A DNA stretch of 9,460 nt from Bacteroidales bacterium (lineage in GTDB: Bacteria; Bacteroidota; Bacteroidia; Bacteroidales; UBA932). The stretch spans positions 1 to 9,460 of the forward strand of contig SFNZ01000071.1 in the NCBI GenBank assembly GCA_004552615.1. The letters are read 5' to 3'. The notes below the pieces were generated by a model. That model worked only from the letters and a program-made list of their open reading frames with translations. It was not told where the DNA came from and ran no database searches. This document shows, piece after piece, positions 1 to 6,034 of the stretch; the stretch's first letter is position 1, and every line of letters starts with the position of its first letter. The position numbers and the translations under genes were made by a program.

Positions 1-13
1 GGTAGGGGTGGCA

Positions 14-41
14 GCGGCGGGGTAGCTTGCTCCCCCGCCGC
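14..41. repeat. GC-rich hairpin at left edge, role unknown
   Basis: A perfect 9-bp inverted repeat pairs positions 14-22 with 33-41 around a 10-base loop and is made only of G and C in the stem. Neither side has a T-run, so it does not look like a rho-independent terminator by itself. It lies just beyond the pckA terminator. It may be the 3' structure of a gene to the left, or a copy of an intergenic repeat. No coding sequence is visible in the first 100 bases. Confidence 0.4.
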
Positions 42-54
42 CATATTGACATGC

Positions 55-87
55 AAAAAACGCCCGGGCGACTCAGTCGTCCGGGCG
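55..87 (-). terminator. Rho-independent terminator of pckA
   Basis: On the minus strand, positions 87 to 61 fold into a stem of 7 G/C pairs, one A-C mismatch, 4 further pairs and a 3-base loop. Six T's follow directly (the A-run at 55-60 on the plus strand). The structure starts 16 bases after the pckA stop codon, which is standard placement. It should end a transcript containing only pckA, since nothing else on this strand lies between them. Confidence 0.88.
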
Positions 88-103
88 AAGTGCATCGATT
101 CTA

Positions 104-1711
104 TTATTCAGCCTTGGGGCCGGCGGCAACCAGCGCCTTGCCAGCCTCGTTGCCCTCGTACTTGGCGAAGTTCTTCACGAAGCGGGCGGCCAGATCCTTA
201 GCCTTGGTCTCCCACTCTTCAGCTGTGCTGTAGGTGTCGCGCGGGTCAAGGATGTTGGTGTCAACACCGTTGAGCTCGGTAGGAACACTGAAGTTGAAGT
301 AAGGGATAACCTTGGTAGGAGCCTTGTCGATGGAACCGTCGAGGATGGCGTCGATGATTCCGCGGGTGTCCCGGATGGAGATACGTTTACCGGTTCCGTT
401 CCAGCCTGTGTTCACGAGGTATGCCTTCGCACCGCTCTTCTTCATCTTCTTCACGAGCTCCTCAGCATACTTGGTAGGATGCAGCTCGAGGAATGCCTGT
501 CCGAAGCAAGCAGAGAAGGTCGGAGTAGGCTCTGTGATTCCGCGCTCGGTTCCTGCAAGCTTTGCAGTGAAGCCTGAGAGGAAGTAGTACTTGGTCTGCT
601 CAGGATCGAGGATGGATACCGGAGGAAGAACTCCGAATGCGTCAGCTGAGAGGAAGATCACCTGTTTTGCAGCAGGGCCCTGTGACTTAGGACGCACGAT
701 CTTGTTGATGTGATAAATAGGGTAGGATACACGGGTGTTCTCGGTAACGCTCTTGTCGTTGAAGTCGATGATGCCGTTCTCGTCAACGGTAACGTTCTCG
801 AGGAGGGCGTCGCGCCTGATGGCTCCGTAGATATCCGGTTCAGACTCCTTGTCGAGCTTGATGACCTTTGCATAGCAGCCGCCTTCGAAGTTGAAGATAC
901 CCTTGTTGTCCCAGCCGTGCTCGTCGTCACCGATGAGGAGACGCTTAGGGTCGGTTGAAAGGGTGGTCTTGCCGGTTCCGGAGAGACCGAAGAAGATGGC
1001 GGTGTTCTCGCCGTTCATGTCGGTGTTGGCTGAGCAGTGCATTGAAGCGATGCCCTTGAGAGGGAGATAGTAGTTCATCATTGAGAACATACCTTTCTTC
1101 ATCTCGCCGCCGTACCATGTGTTGAGGATAACCTGCTCCTTGCTGGTAACGTTGAATGCTACAGCTGTCTCGGAGTTGAGGCCGAGTTCCTTATAGTTCT
1201 CTACCTTTGCCTTTGCTGCGCAGTAAACTACGAAATCAGGCTCCTGGTCGAACTCTTTCTGGTTCTGTGGACGGATGAACATGTTGGTCACGAAATGTGC
1301 CTGCCATGCAACCTCCATGATGAAGCGGACCTTCATGCGGGTGTCCTGGTGTGTGCCGCAGAAACCGTCCACTACGAAGAGCCTCTTGGAAGAGAGCTGC
1401 TTGAGAGCGAGCTTCTTGAGGACTTTCCAGTTCTTCTCGGAGAGAGGGTGGTTGTCGTTCTTGTACTCGTCAGAAGTCCACCATACGGTGTCCTTGGAGT
1501 TCTTGTCCATCACGATGTACTTGTCCTTAGGGGAACGTCCGGTGTAGATACCGGTCATCACGTTGATGGCACCGAGCTCGGTTACCTGACCTTTCTCATA
1601 GCCGGTGAGATCCGGCCTTGTCTCCTCGTTGAAGAGAACCTCGTAAGATGGATTGTAAAGGACTTCTTTCACGCCCTTGATTCCATACTTGCTTAAATCC
1701 AAATTTGGCAT
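104..1711 (-). CDS. pckA: ATP-dependent phosphoenolpyruvate carboxykinase
   Basis: The enzyme interconverts oxaloacetate plus ATP with phosphoenolpyruvate, CO2 and ADP (EC 4.1.1.49) in the cytoplasm. The 535 residues match the usual length of the ATP-type family (about 540). Visible motifs are the substrate-binding GRSPKDKYIV (58-67), YGGEMKKGMFS with its metal-site lysines (200-210), the P-loop GLSGTGKTT (242-250), the metal-binding LIGDDEHGW (259-267), FLSADAFGVLPP (353-364) and the nucleotide-contacting segment around NTGWNGTGKR (434-443). No key residue is missing. In fermentative Bacteroidales this enzyme is generally thought to run in the carboxylating direction, fixing CO2 and making ATP on the way to succinate; that is family knowledge, not read from the sequence. 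The gene appears monocistronic: it has its own terminator and a divergent neighbour. Its leader just before the ATG is extremely A/T-rich and has no Shine-Dalgarno, as is usual for highly expressed Bacteroidota genes. Confidence 0.98.
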   Translation of the reverse strand: MPNLDLSKYGIKGVKEVLYNPSYEVLFNEETRPDLTGYEKGQVTELGAINVMTGIYTGRSPKDKYIVMDKNSKDTVWWTSDEYKNDNHPLSEKNWKVLKKLALKQLSSKRLFVVDGFCGTHQDTRMKVRFIMEVAWQAHFVTNMFIRPQNQKEFDQEPDFVVYCAAKAKVENYKELGLNSETAVAFNVTSKEQVILNTWYGGEMKKGMFSMMNYYLPLKGIASMHCSANTDMNGENTAIFFGLSGTGKTTLSTDPKRLLIGDDEHGWDNKGIFNFEGGCYAKVIKLDKESEPDIYGAIRRDALLENVTVDENGIIDFNDKSVTENTRVSYPIYHINKIVRPKSQGPAAKQVIFLSADAFGVLPPVSILDPEQTKYYFLSGFTAKLAGTERGITEPTPTFSACFGQAFLELHPTKYAEELVKKMKKSGAKAYLVNTGWNGTGKRISIRDTRGIIDAILDGSIDKAPTKVIPYFNFSVPTELNGVDTNILDPRDTYSTAEEWETKAKDLAARFVKNFAKYEGNEAGKALVAAGPKAE

Positions 1712-1789
1712 AATGATAATAATATTTTAAATATTATAACTAATTTTCAATGGTTTGTTTGGCGGTGCCGGAACAATTCCATGGTCCGG

Positions 1790-1821
1790 TCTGCAAAATT
1801 AAGCAAAAAATGTTAATTTTG
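1790..1821 (+). promoter_or_regulatory. Candidate Bacteroidota promoter for recQ
   Basis: A perfect TAnnTTTG -7 box, TAATTTTG, lies at 1814-1821. A three-of-four match to the -33 TTTG element (TCTG, 1790-1793) stands 20 bases upstream, the normal spacing for the Bacteroidota primary sigma factor. Transcription would start near 1828, leaving a leader of about 130 bases before the recQ ATG. That leader is long, so a second promoter closer to the gene is possible, although none was convincing. Confidence 0.4.
1794..1801 (-). promoter_or_regulatory. Candidate -7 box for pckA
   Basis: Read on the minus strand this is TAATTTTG, a full match to the Bacteroidota TAnnTTTG -7 element. It would give a pckA leader of about 75-80 bases. 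No TTTG-like -33 element is found at 19-21 bases upstream (near 1821-1826), so the call rests on the -7 box alone. It is the mirror image of the plus-strand box at 1814-1821. Confidence 0.35.
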
Positions 1822-1825
1822 TGCA

Positions 1826-1841
1826 TATTCCGGACGGAATA
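1826..1841. promoter_or_regulatory. Operator-like inverted repeat
   Basis: Two perfect 7-bp arms, TATTCCG and CGGAATA, are separated by GA. The repeat starts 5 bases after the candidate recQ -7 box, so it would cover the predicted start site. A short symmetric site in this position is typical of a repressor operator. No T-run follows, so it is not a terminator. The binding protein cannot be named. Confidence 0.3.
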
Positions 1842-1960
1842 GTGAACAAAAATTCTGCCACTCCAATGCTTTTTCAGTCCGGAACGAAACGTAAATTGTT
1901 TTACCTGTATTCTTTTGAAACGAAAGTGGCGGAAACCTGGTCCGAAACTTCATTTTTAGT

Positions 1961-3871
1961 ATGGAACCGATTGACATATTGTCAGAATACTGGGGTTATT
2001 CCTCATTTCGCCCTATGCAGGAGCAGATTGTCAATGCCGCCCTGCAGGAGAGGGACGTGCTTGCCATCCTGCCGACGGGAGGAGGGAAGTCGGTCTGTTT
2101 CCAGGTTCCTGCGATGATGAAGGAAGGCATCGCCATTGTCATCACCCCTCTCATAGCCCTGATGAAGGACCAGGTGCAGAACCTTCGTGACAGGGGAATC
2201 AAGGCACTGGCGGTGTATGCCGGCATGAACAGGAGGGAAGTGGACCTTGCCCTGAACAATGCCGCATACGGGGATTTCAAGTTCCTCTACATTTCTCCTG
2301 AAAGGCTCGGGACGATGCTTTTCCGTTCCTATCTTCAGGTGATGAAGGTCAGCTACATTGTGGTGGACGAGGCGCATTGCATCTCGCAGTGGGGGTACGA
2401 TTTCAGGCCTGATTATCTTGAAATAGGGAAGATACGCGATGAGGTGGATGCGCCTGTCATAGCCCTGACCGCGACCGCCACGCCGGAAGTCGCGGACGAT
2501 ATCATGGAGAAGTTGCGCTTCAAGGACAAGAACCTGATAAAGAGCGGATTCGAGAGACCGAACCTTTCATATATCGTGCGCCGTGCCGAGGACAAGACGG
2601 GCCAGCTCCTGTCGATATGTTCAGGTGTGCCGGGGGCAGGAATCGTGTACGTGCGCAGCAGGATGAAGACCGAGGAGGTCGCTTCAATGCTGTGCTCCAA
2701 AGGTATATCCGCATCTTTCTACCATGCCGGCCTGCCTCACATGACAAGGACCGCGAGACAGGAGGAGTGGAAATCCGGAAAGGTCCGTGTAATGGTCTGC
2801 ACCAATGCATTCGGCATGGGCATCGACAAGCCTGACGTGCGTTTCGTAGTGCACCTCGACCTCCCGGATTCTCCTGAGGCATATTTCCAGGAGGCGGGAC
2901 GAGCCGGACGTGACGGGAAGGATGCCTATGCCGTCCAGCTCTGGAACGGAACCGATGTGCGTCGTCTGAAACAGATCGAGGCGGTGACTTTCCCGACATT
3001 GGAATATGTCGAGGACATTTATCACAAGGTCCACGCTTTCTTCGACATTGCCTACGGCCAGGGCAAGGGCCGTCAGCTCCGGTTTGACATAGCGGAATTC
3101 TGCTCGCGGTTCAAGTTGCAGAAGGCTTCAGTGTTCTATGCGATGAGATATCTCGAAAGGGAAGGACATTGGACGTTTTCCGAGGATGTGGAGGTCCCGA
3201 CGAGGGTGAGAATTATCGTGGACCGGGACGCGCTGTACGACGTGGAGTTCGACGATCCGGTTGGGCTGCGCCTGATTGAAGCCCTGATGAGGAGATGCGA
3301 GGGCATATTTTCATTCACAGTCCCGGTGGACGAGGAATATTTCGCGGCGAGGTGTGAGATTACAATACCCCAGTTGAGGCAGCTCCTTTACCGGCTTTCG
3401 CTCCAGCATATTATAATATATGTTCCGACAGACCGTTCGGACGTGCTGTTCCTGCATGGGGAGAGGCTTGCCGAGGGCAATGTCGGGCTGTCTCCGCAGC
3501 GGTACAAGATGCTGAAGGAGACCGCGCACAAAAGGATGGAGGCAATGCTGGAGTATGTCGGGGAAGAGGATACCTGCCGATCGAGGTATCTGCTGAACTA
3601 TTTCGGGCAGGAAGACACGACGGATTGCGGCAGGTGTGATGTGTGCAGGGGCAGGGCGGCCCGTCCTGGAGAAGACCCCGGGGCTGCCGGGATTGCCGGC
3701 AAGACGGAGGATGCCCTCAAAAGATTCATCCTGGACAGGTGTGCAGGGAAGTATTCCCTCAAGCAGATAAATGCCGAGTTCGGAAACCCTGCATCGGGCT
3801 GGTCGCCGGCATATCTCGACATCCTCCGGCGTCTGGTCGACTCCGGGGAAGTGCCTGTATATGAGTTCTGA
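1961..3871 (+). CDS. recQ: RecQ-family ATP-dependent DNA helicase
   Basis: This is a superfamily 2, 3'-5' DNA helicase acting in recombination and fork repair. All helicase motifs are intact: motif 0 around GYSSFRPMQEQIV (12-24), Walker A TGGGKS (39-44), TPLIALMKDQV (62-72), DEAH (136-139), the aromatic-rich loop QWGYDFRPDY (143-152), TATAT (170-174), motif V CTNAFGMGIDKP (280-291) and motif VI QEAGRAGR (310-317). A zinc site of four cysteines (C539, C556, C559, C562) has the family spacing C-x16-C-x2-C-x2-C. Between the second RecA lobe and this site lie roughly 180 residues with two winged-helix-like segments (about 378-420 and 465-510). In E. coli RecQ the zinc site follows the helicase core closely and the winged helix comes after it. 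No HRDC domain is evident; the tail is about 70 residues and helical in character. The start is the first ATG, matching the family's N-terminus. The gene is probably one of several recQ paralogues in its genome. Confidence 0.93.
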   Translation: MEPIDILSEYWGYSSFRPMQEQIVNAALQERDVLAILPTGGGKSVCFQVPAMMKEGIAIVITPLIALMKDQVQNLRDRGIKALAVYAGMNRREVDLALNNAAYGDFKFLYISPERLGTMLFRSYLQVMKVSYIVVDEAHCISQWGYDFRPDYLEIGKIRDEVDAPVIALTATATPEVADDIMEKLRFKDKNLIKSGFERPNLSYIVRRAEDKTGQLLSICSGVPGAGIVYVRSRMKTEEVASMLCSKGISASFYHAGLPHMTRTARQEEWKSGKVRVMVCTNAFGMGIDKPDVRFVVHLDLPDSPEAYFQEAGRAGRDGKDAYAVQLWNGTDVRRLKQIEAVTFPTLEYVEDIYHKVHAFFDIAYGQGKGRQLRFDIAEFCSRFKLQKASVFYAMRYLEREGHWTFSEDVEVPTRVRIIVDRDALYDVEFDDPVGLRLIEALMRRCEGIFSFTVPVDEEYFAARCEITIPQLRQLLYRLSLQHIIIYVPTDRSDVLFLHGERLAEGNVGLSPQRYKMLKETAHKRMEAMLEYVGEEDTCRSRYLLNYFGQEDTTDCGRCDVCRGRAARPGEDPGAAGIAGKTEDALKRFILDRCAGKYSLKQINAEFGNPASGWSPAYLDILRRLVDSGEVPVYEF

Positions 3872-3890
3872 AAAAATATGGAATCGGTTA

Positions 3891-3920
3891 TTGCATTTCT
3901 CCTTCAATAGACGTATCTTG
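3891..3920 (+). promoter_or_regulatory. Weak candidate promoter before DUF4332 gene
   Basis: TTG at 3891-3893 and TATCTTG at 3914-3920 are separated by 20 bases, fitting the -33/-7 layout of Bacteroidota promoters, although the -7 box lacks one T of the TAnnTTTG consensus. No terminator hairpin was seen after recQ, so the downstream gene may also be read through from recQ. Confidence 0.3.
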
Positions 3921-3949
3921 CAGAATTAATTACTAACAACATAGTTTAT

Positions 3950-4357
3950 ATGGCTTACAAAATCATTGATTTGGAGGGAATCGGCCCTGTATATGCCGAG
4001 AAACTCGTTGCAGCCGGAGTTATCACCGCTGATGACCTTCTTGAAAGATGCGCCGCTCCGAAAGGACGCAAGGAACTTGCAGAGGCGACAGGAATCACCG
4101 AGAAACTCATTCTCAAATGGACCAATTATGCCGACATGTTCCGTATCCATGGAATAGGGCCTCAGTTTGCGGAGCTTCTCGAGGCCGCAGGCGTCGATAC
4201 CGTAAAGGAACTTTCACACCGTGTACCGGCCAATCTCGCCGCCAAGGTTGCAGAGGTGAACGAGGAGAAGAAACTCGTGCGCCGCGTTCCTGTGGAAGCT
4301 GAACTTCAGAAGATGATAGAAGAGGCGAAAACTCTTCCTGGAGTGCTGACATATTGA
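3950..4357 (+). CDS. DUF4332 double helix-hairpin-helix protein
   Basis: This is a small 135-residue cytoplasmic protein with no signal peptide or membrane segment. It holds two helix-hairpin-helix motifs: EGIGPVYAEKL with the following AAGV (about 9-23) and HGIGPQFAELLEAAGV (67-82). Each is followed by a short helix that resembles the 'leads to a lower-level helix' pattern of the DUF4332 family (for example TADDLL and TVKEL). Such GIGP hairpins commonly contact the DNA backbone without sequence specificity, so DNA or nucleoprotein binding is likely. The family has no settled function. The gene starts 78 bp after recQ on the same strand and ends at a strong terminator, so a shared transcript with recQ is possible. 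The start is the only sensible ATG, placed after an A/T-rich leader without Shine-Dalgarno. Confidence 0.85.
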   Translation: MAYKIIDLEGIGPVYAEKLVAAGVITADDLLERCAAPKGRKELAEATGITEKLILKWTNYADMFRIHGIGPQFAELLEAAGVDTVKELSHRVPANLAAKVAEVNEEKKLVRRVPVEAELQKMIEEAKTLPGVLTY

Positions 4358-4380
4358 TTCGGATATCATCCGGGATTTCC

Positions 4381-4430
4381 GGCGGTCGGACTGAATTGCT
4401 TGAACGGCAATGAGTTCCGGCCGCCTTTTA
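4381..4430 (+). terminator. Rho-independent terminator after DUF4332 gene
   Basis: The region 4381-4425 forms a long hairpin. Nine outer pairs (4381-4389 with 4417-4425, including one T-G wobble) are followed by three more pairs past a one-base bulge, a small internal loop, and five inner pairs (4395-4399 with 4407-4411) around a 7-base loop. TTTTA follows at 4426-4430. It lies 23 bases after the DUF4332 stop codon and separates that gene from the VWA gene. Confidence 0.85.
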
Positions 4431-4495
4431 TGTGCACTGGAGGGACCGTTCACCATAATTGGGGCATGCGATGCAACTTTTCATGCCAATGATGC

Positions 4496-4505
4496 ATCTA
4501 TAGAT
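4496..4505. promoter_or_regulatory. 10-bp palindrome just before VWA gene
   Basis: ATCTATAGAT is a perfect palindrome ending 4 bases before the ATG at 4510. A second palindrome, GATGCATC (4491-4498), overlaps it. It could be an operator or an element affecting translation, but A/T-rich palindromes this short also arise by chance. No convincing -33/-7 promoter pair was found between 4431 and 4509. Confidence 0.15.
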
Positions 4506-4509
4506 ATGT

Positions 4510-5994
4510 ATGAATATGCAGAATACTATGATACAATTTTTGACAAAAAGACATCTGGCGGCATTGGCGGCCTGCTTTGCTGCGGTATCATGCTCGGTGG
4601 CCGACATGGATGTCTCGATGTCCTTCGACCGTGAAGATTCGGCTTATGCGCCGGAAGGGACAGGGGACAAGTTCGATGAATACGAAGAGAACAGTTTCAT
4701 CAAGACCGAAGACAGCAATGTATCCACGTTTTCAATCGATGCTGACGGGGCTTCCTATGCCTACATGAGGAAAATGCTTTCCCTCGGACGCCGTCCGGCT
4801 GCCGGTGCAGTGAGGATTGAAGAATACCTTAATTATTTCACTTTCAATTATCCGGAGCCCGGGAAGGACCATACTGTGGCATTGAACGGTGAGGTGGGTG
4901 AGTGTCCGTGGAACCGCGAGCACATGCTTATGCGGCTCGGATTGAAAGGAAAGTCTCCCGGTGCGGAAAGACCGCTTTCGAACTATGTATTTCTCATTGA
5001 CGTGTCAGGGTCAATGAACTCGGATGACAAGATCGGGCTTCTCAAGAGAGGGCTTGCAGAACTCGTGGACCAGCTTGAACCTGAGGACCGGATTTCCATT
5101 ATCACTTATTCCGGCAGCGTGAAACGTCTTCTGGAATCCACCCGTGCGGCGGAGTCAGACATTATCAAGAGCGCCATATCCAAATTGGTTGCTTCTGGCA
5201 GTACTGCAGGCGGTGAGGCCATGGAGATGGCCTACAAGGAGGCGCTTGACAATTACATCGAAGGCGGCAACAACCGCGTCATAATGGGCACGGACGGGGA
5301 TTTCAATGTCGGGGTGACCTCCACAGACGCTCTTCTCGAAATGGTGGAAGGCTATGCGGCCAAAGGCATATATCTGACTGTCTGCGGTTTCGGTACCGGC
5401 AATCTAAATGACAGCATGATGGAGACCATCTCCAACAAGGGTAACGGCACTTACGTCTATATTGACTCGGAGGATGAGATGACGAAGGTCTTCGTCAATG
5501 AGGTTTCCAGTTTCTATTCCGTGGCCAATGACGTGAAAGTCCAGGTGACATTTGACAAGGATGCCGTGGAGAGCTACAGGCTCATCGGATATGAGAATCG
5601 CCTGATGGCTGATTCCGATTTCGAAGATGACGGGAAGGATGCAGGGGAAATCGGTGCAGGACAGACTGTTACGGCTCTGTATGAGATTATTCCGGGGAAG
5701 AAGTATTCAGAGGCGTCGAAGGTCGCCGGTTTCGAGGTGCGCTACAAGAAGGCGCTCGGAGAAGAGAGTTCGGAACTCGGCATGGACGTGGTGGATTCCG
5801 GCAAGGTCTCGGACGAATTCAGTTTTGCTGCCGGGGTGGCTGCCTACGGAATGCTTCTGAAGGATTCCAAGTACAAGGGAGCTTCCACTTATGACATGGC
5901 CTGGTCGCTTGTCGGTGCAGGTCTCCATTATGACAAATGGGGCTATCGTGCGCAGCTTCGTGACCTGATACAAAAAGCCGGGAAGATGGACTGA
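4510..5994 (+). CDS. YfbK-like von Willebrand A domain lipoprotein
   Basis: This is a 494-residue exported lipoprotein. The N-terminus has a basic patch KRH (13-15), a short hydrophobic run and a lipid-attachment cysteine, probably C28 (AVSC); C22 (LAAC) also fits but leaves a very short hydrophobic core. Methionines at 1, 3 and 7 are all possible starts, and M7 would give a compact signal peptide. Residues around 77-125 match the YfbK-type N-terminal segment (TFSIDADGASYAYMR, then RIEEYLNYF). The VWA domain covers about 158-345 with a complete metal-ion-dependent adhesion site: D164-x-S166-x-S168, T232 and D262 in TDGDF. The rest (about 348-494) corresponds to the DUF3520-type C-terminal region. 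Family members such as E. coli YfbK are nearer 575 residues; this one lacks extra N-terminal sequence between the lipid anchor and the YfbK segment. Function is unknown; such proteins probably bind ligands or partner proteins in the envelope. Its 3' end overlaps the terminator of the convergent operon. Confidence 0.9.
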   Translation: MNMQNTMIQFLTKRHLAALAACFAAVSCSVADMDVSMSFDREDSAYAPEGTGDKFDEYEENSFIKTEDSNVSTFSIDADGASYAYMRKMLSLGRRPAAGAVRIEEYLNYFTFNYPEPGKDHTVALNGEVGECPWNREHMLMRLGLKGKSPGAERPLSNYVFLIDVSGSMNSDDKIGLLKRGLAELVDQLEPEDRISIITYSGSVKRLLESTRAAESDIIKSAISKLVASGSTAGGEAMEMAYKEALDNYIEGGNNRVIMGTDGDFNVGVTSTDALLEMVEGYAAKGIYLTVCGFGTGNLNDSMMETISNKGNGTYVYIDSEDEMTKVFVNEVSSFYSVANDVKVQVTFDKDAVESYRLIGYENRLMADSDFEDDGKDAGEIGAGQTVTALYEIIPGKKYSEASKVAGFEVRYKKALGEESSELGMDVVDSGKVSDEFSFAAGVAAYGMLLKDSKYKGASTYDMAWSLVGAGLHYDKWGYRAQLRDLIQKAGKMD

Positions 5995-6008
5995 TCCTTC
6001 TCCCCGGC
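5972..6008 (-). terminator. Rho-independent terminator of the susD-GDPD operon
   Basis: On the minus strand, positions 6008 to 5977 form a stem of 14 positions with one G-T wobble and one A-A mismatch and a 4-base loop (5991-5994). The closing six pairs are all G/C, and five T's follow (the A-run at 5972-5976 on the plus strand). It begins 26 bases after the phosphodiesterase stop codon. It lies inside the last codons of the convergent VWA gene, whose TGA sits in the loop. The plus strand has no T-run after the hairpin, so it is probably a one-way terminator. Confidence 0.82.
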
Positions 6009-6034
6009 CCGTTCCAAACCTTACTGAGTCACAC

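Noticed and set aside
658..1547. Several open frames of 80-130 codons on both strands inside pckA
   Set aside because: They are in other frames of an unmistakable, full-length conserved gene, and their translations are low in complexity or unlike any known fold.
1721..1735. Two AATATT words forming a small A/T hairpin just before the pckA ATG
   Set aside because: The stem is very weak and such A/T-rich leaders are normal for well-expressed Bacteroidota genes; there is no sign of a riboswitch.
1821..2117. Plus-strand open frame starting in the pckA-recQ intergenic region
   Set aside because: It runs out of frame into recQ, its product is not protein-like, and it covers the likely promoter and operator sequences.
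2003..3907. Long minus-strand open frames across recQ (up to about 198 codons)
   Set aside because: They lie antisense to intact helicase and zinc motifs. The high G+C third positions of recQ explain the lack of stops in the opposite frame, and no leader or promoter supports them.
4463..4487. GGCATG/CATGCC inverted repeat upstream of the VWA gene
   Set aside because: A 6-bp stem over a 13-base loop is weak, has no T-run and overlaps no recognisable promoter.
4410..4634. Plus-strand frame beginning inside the terminator after the DUF4332 gene
   Set aside because: It starts within the hairpin and overlaps the signal peptide of the VWA gene in another frame.
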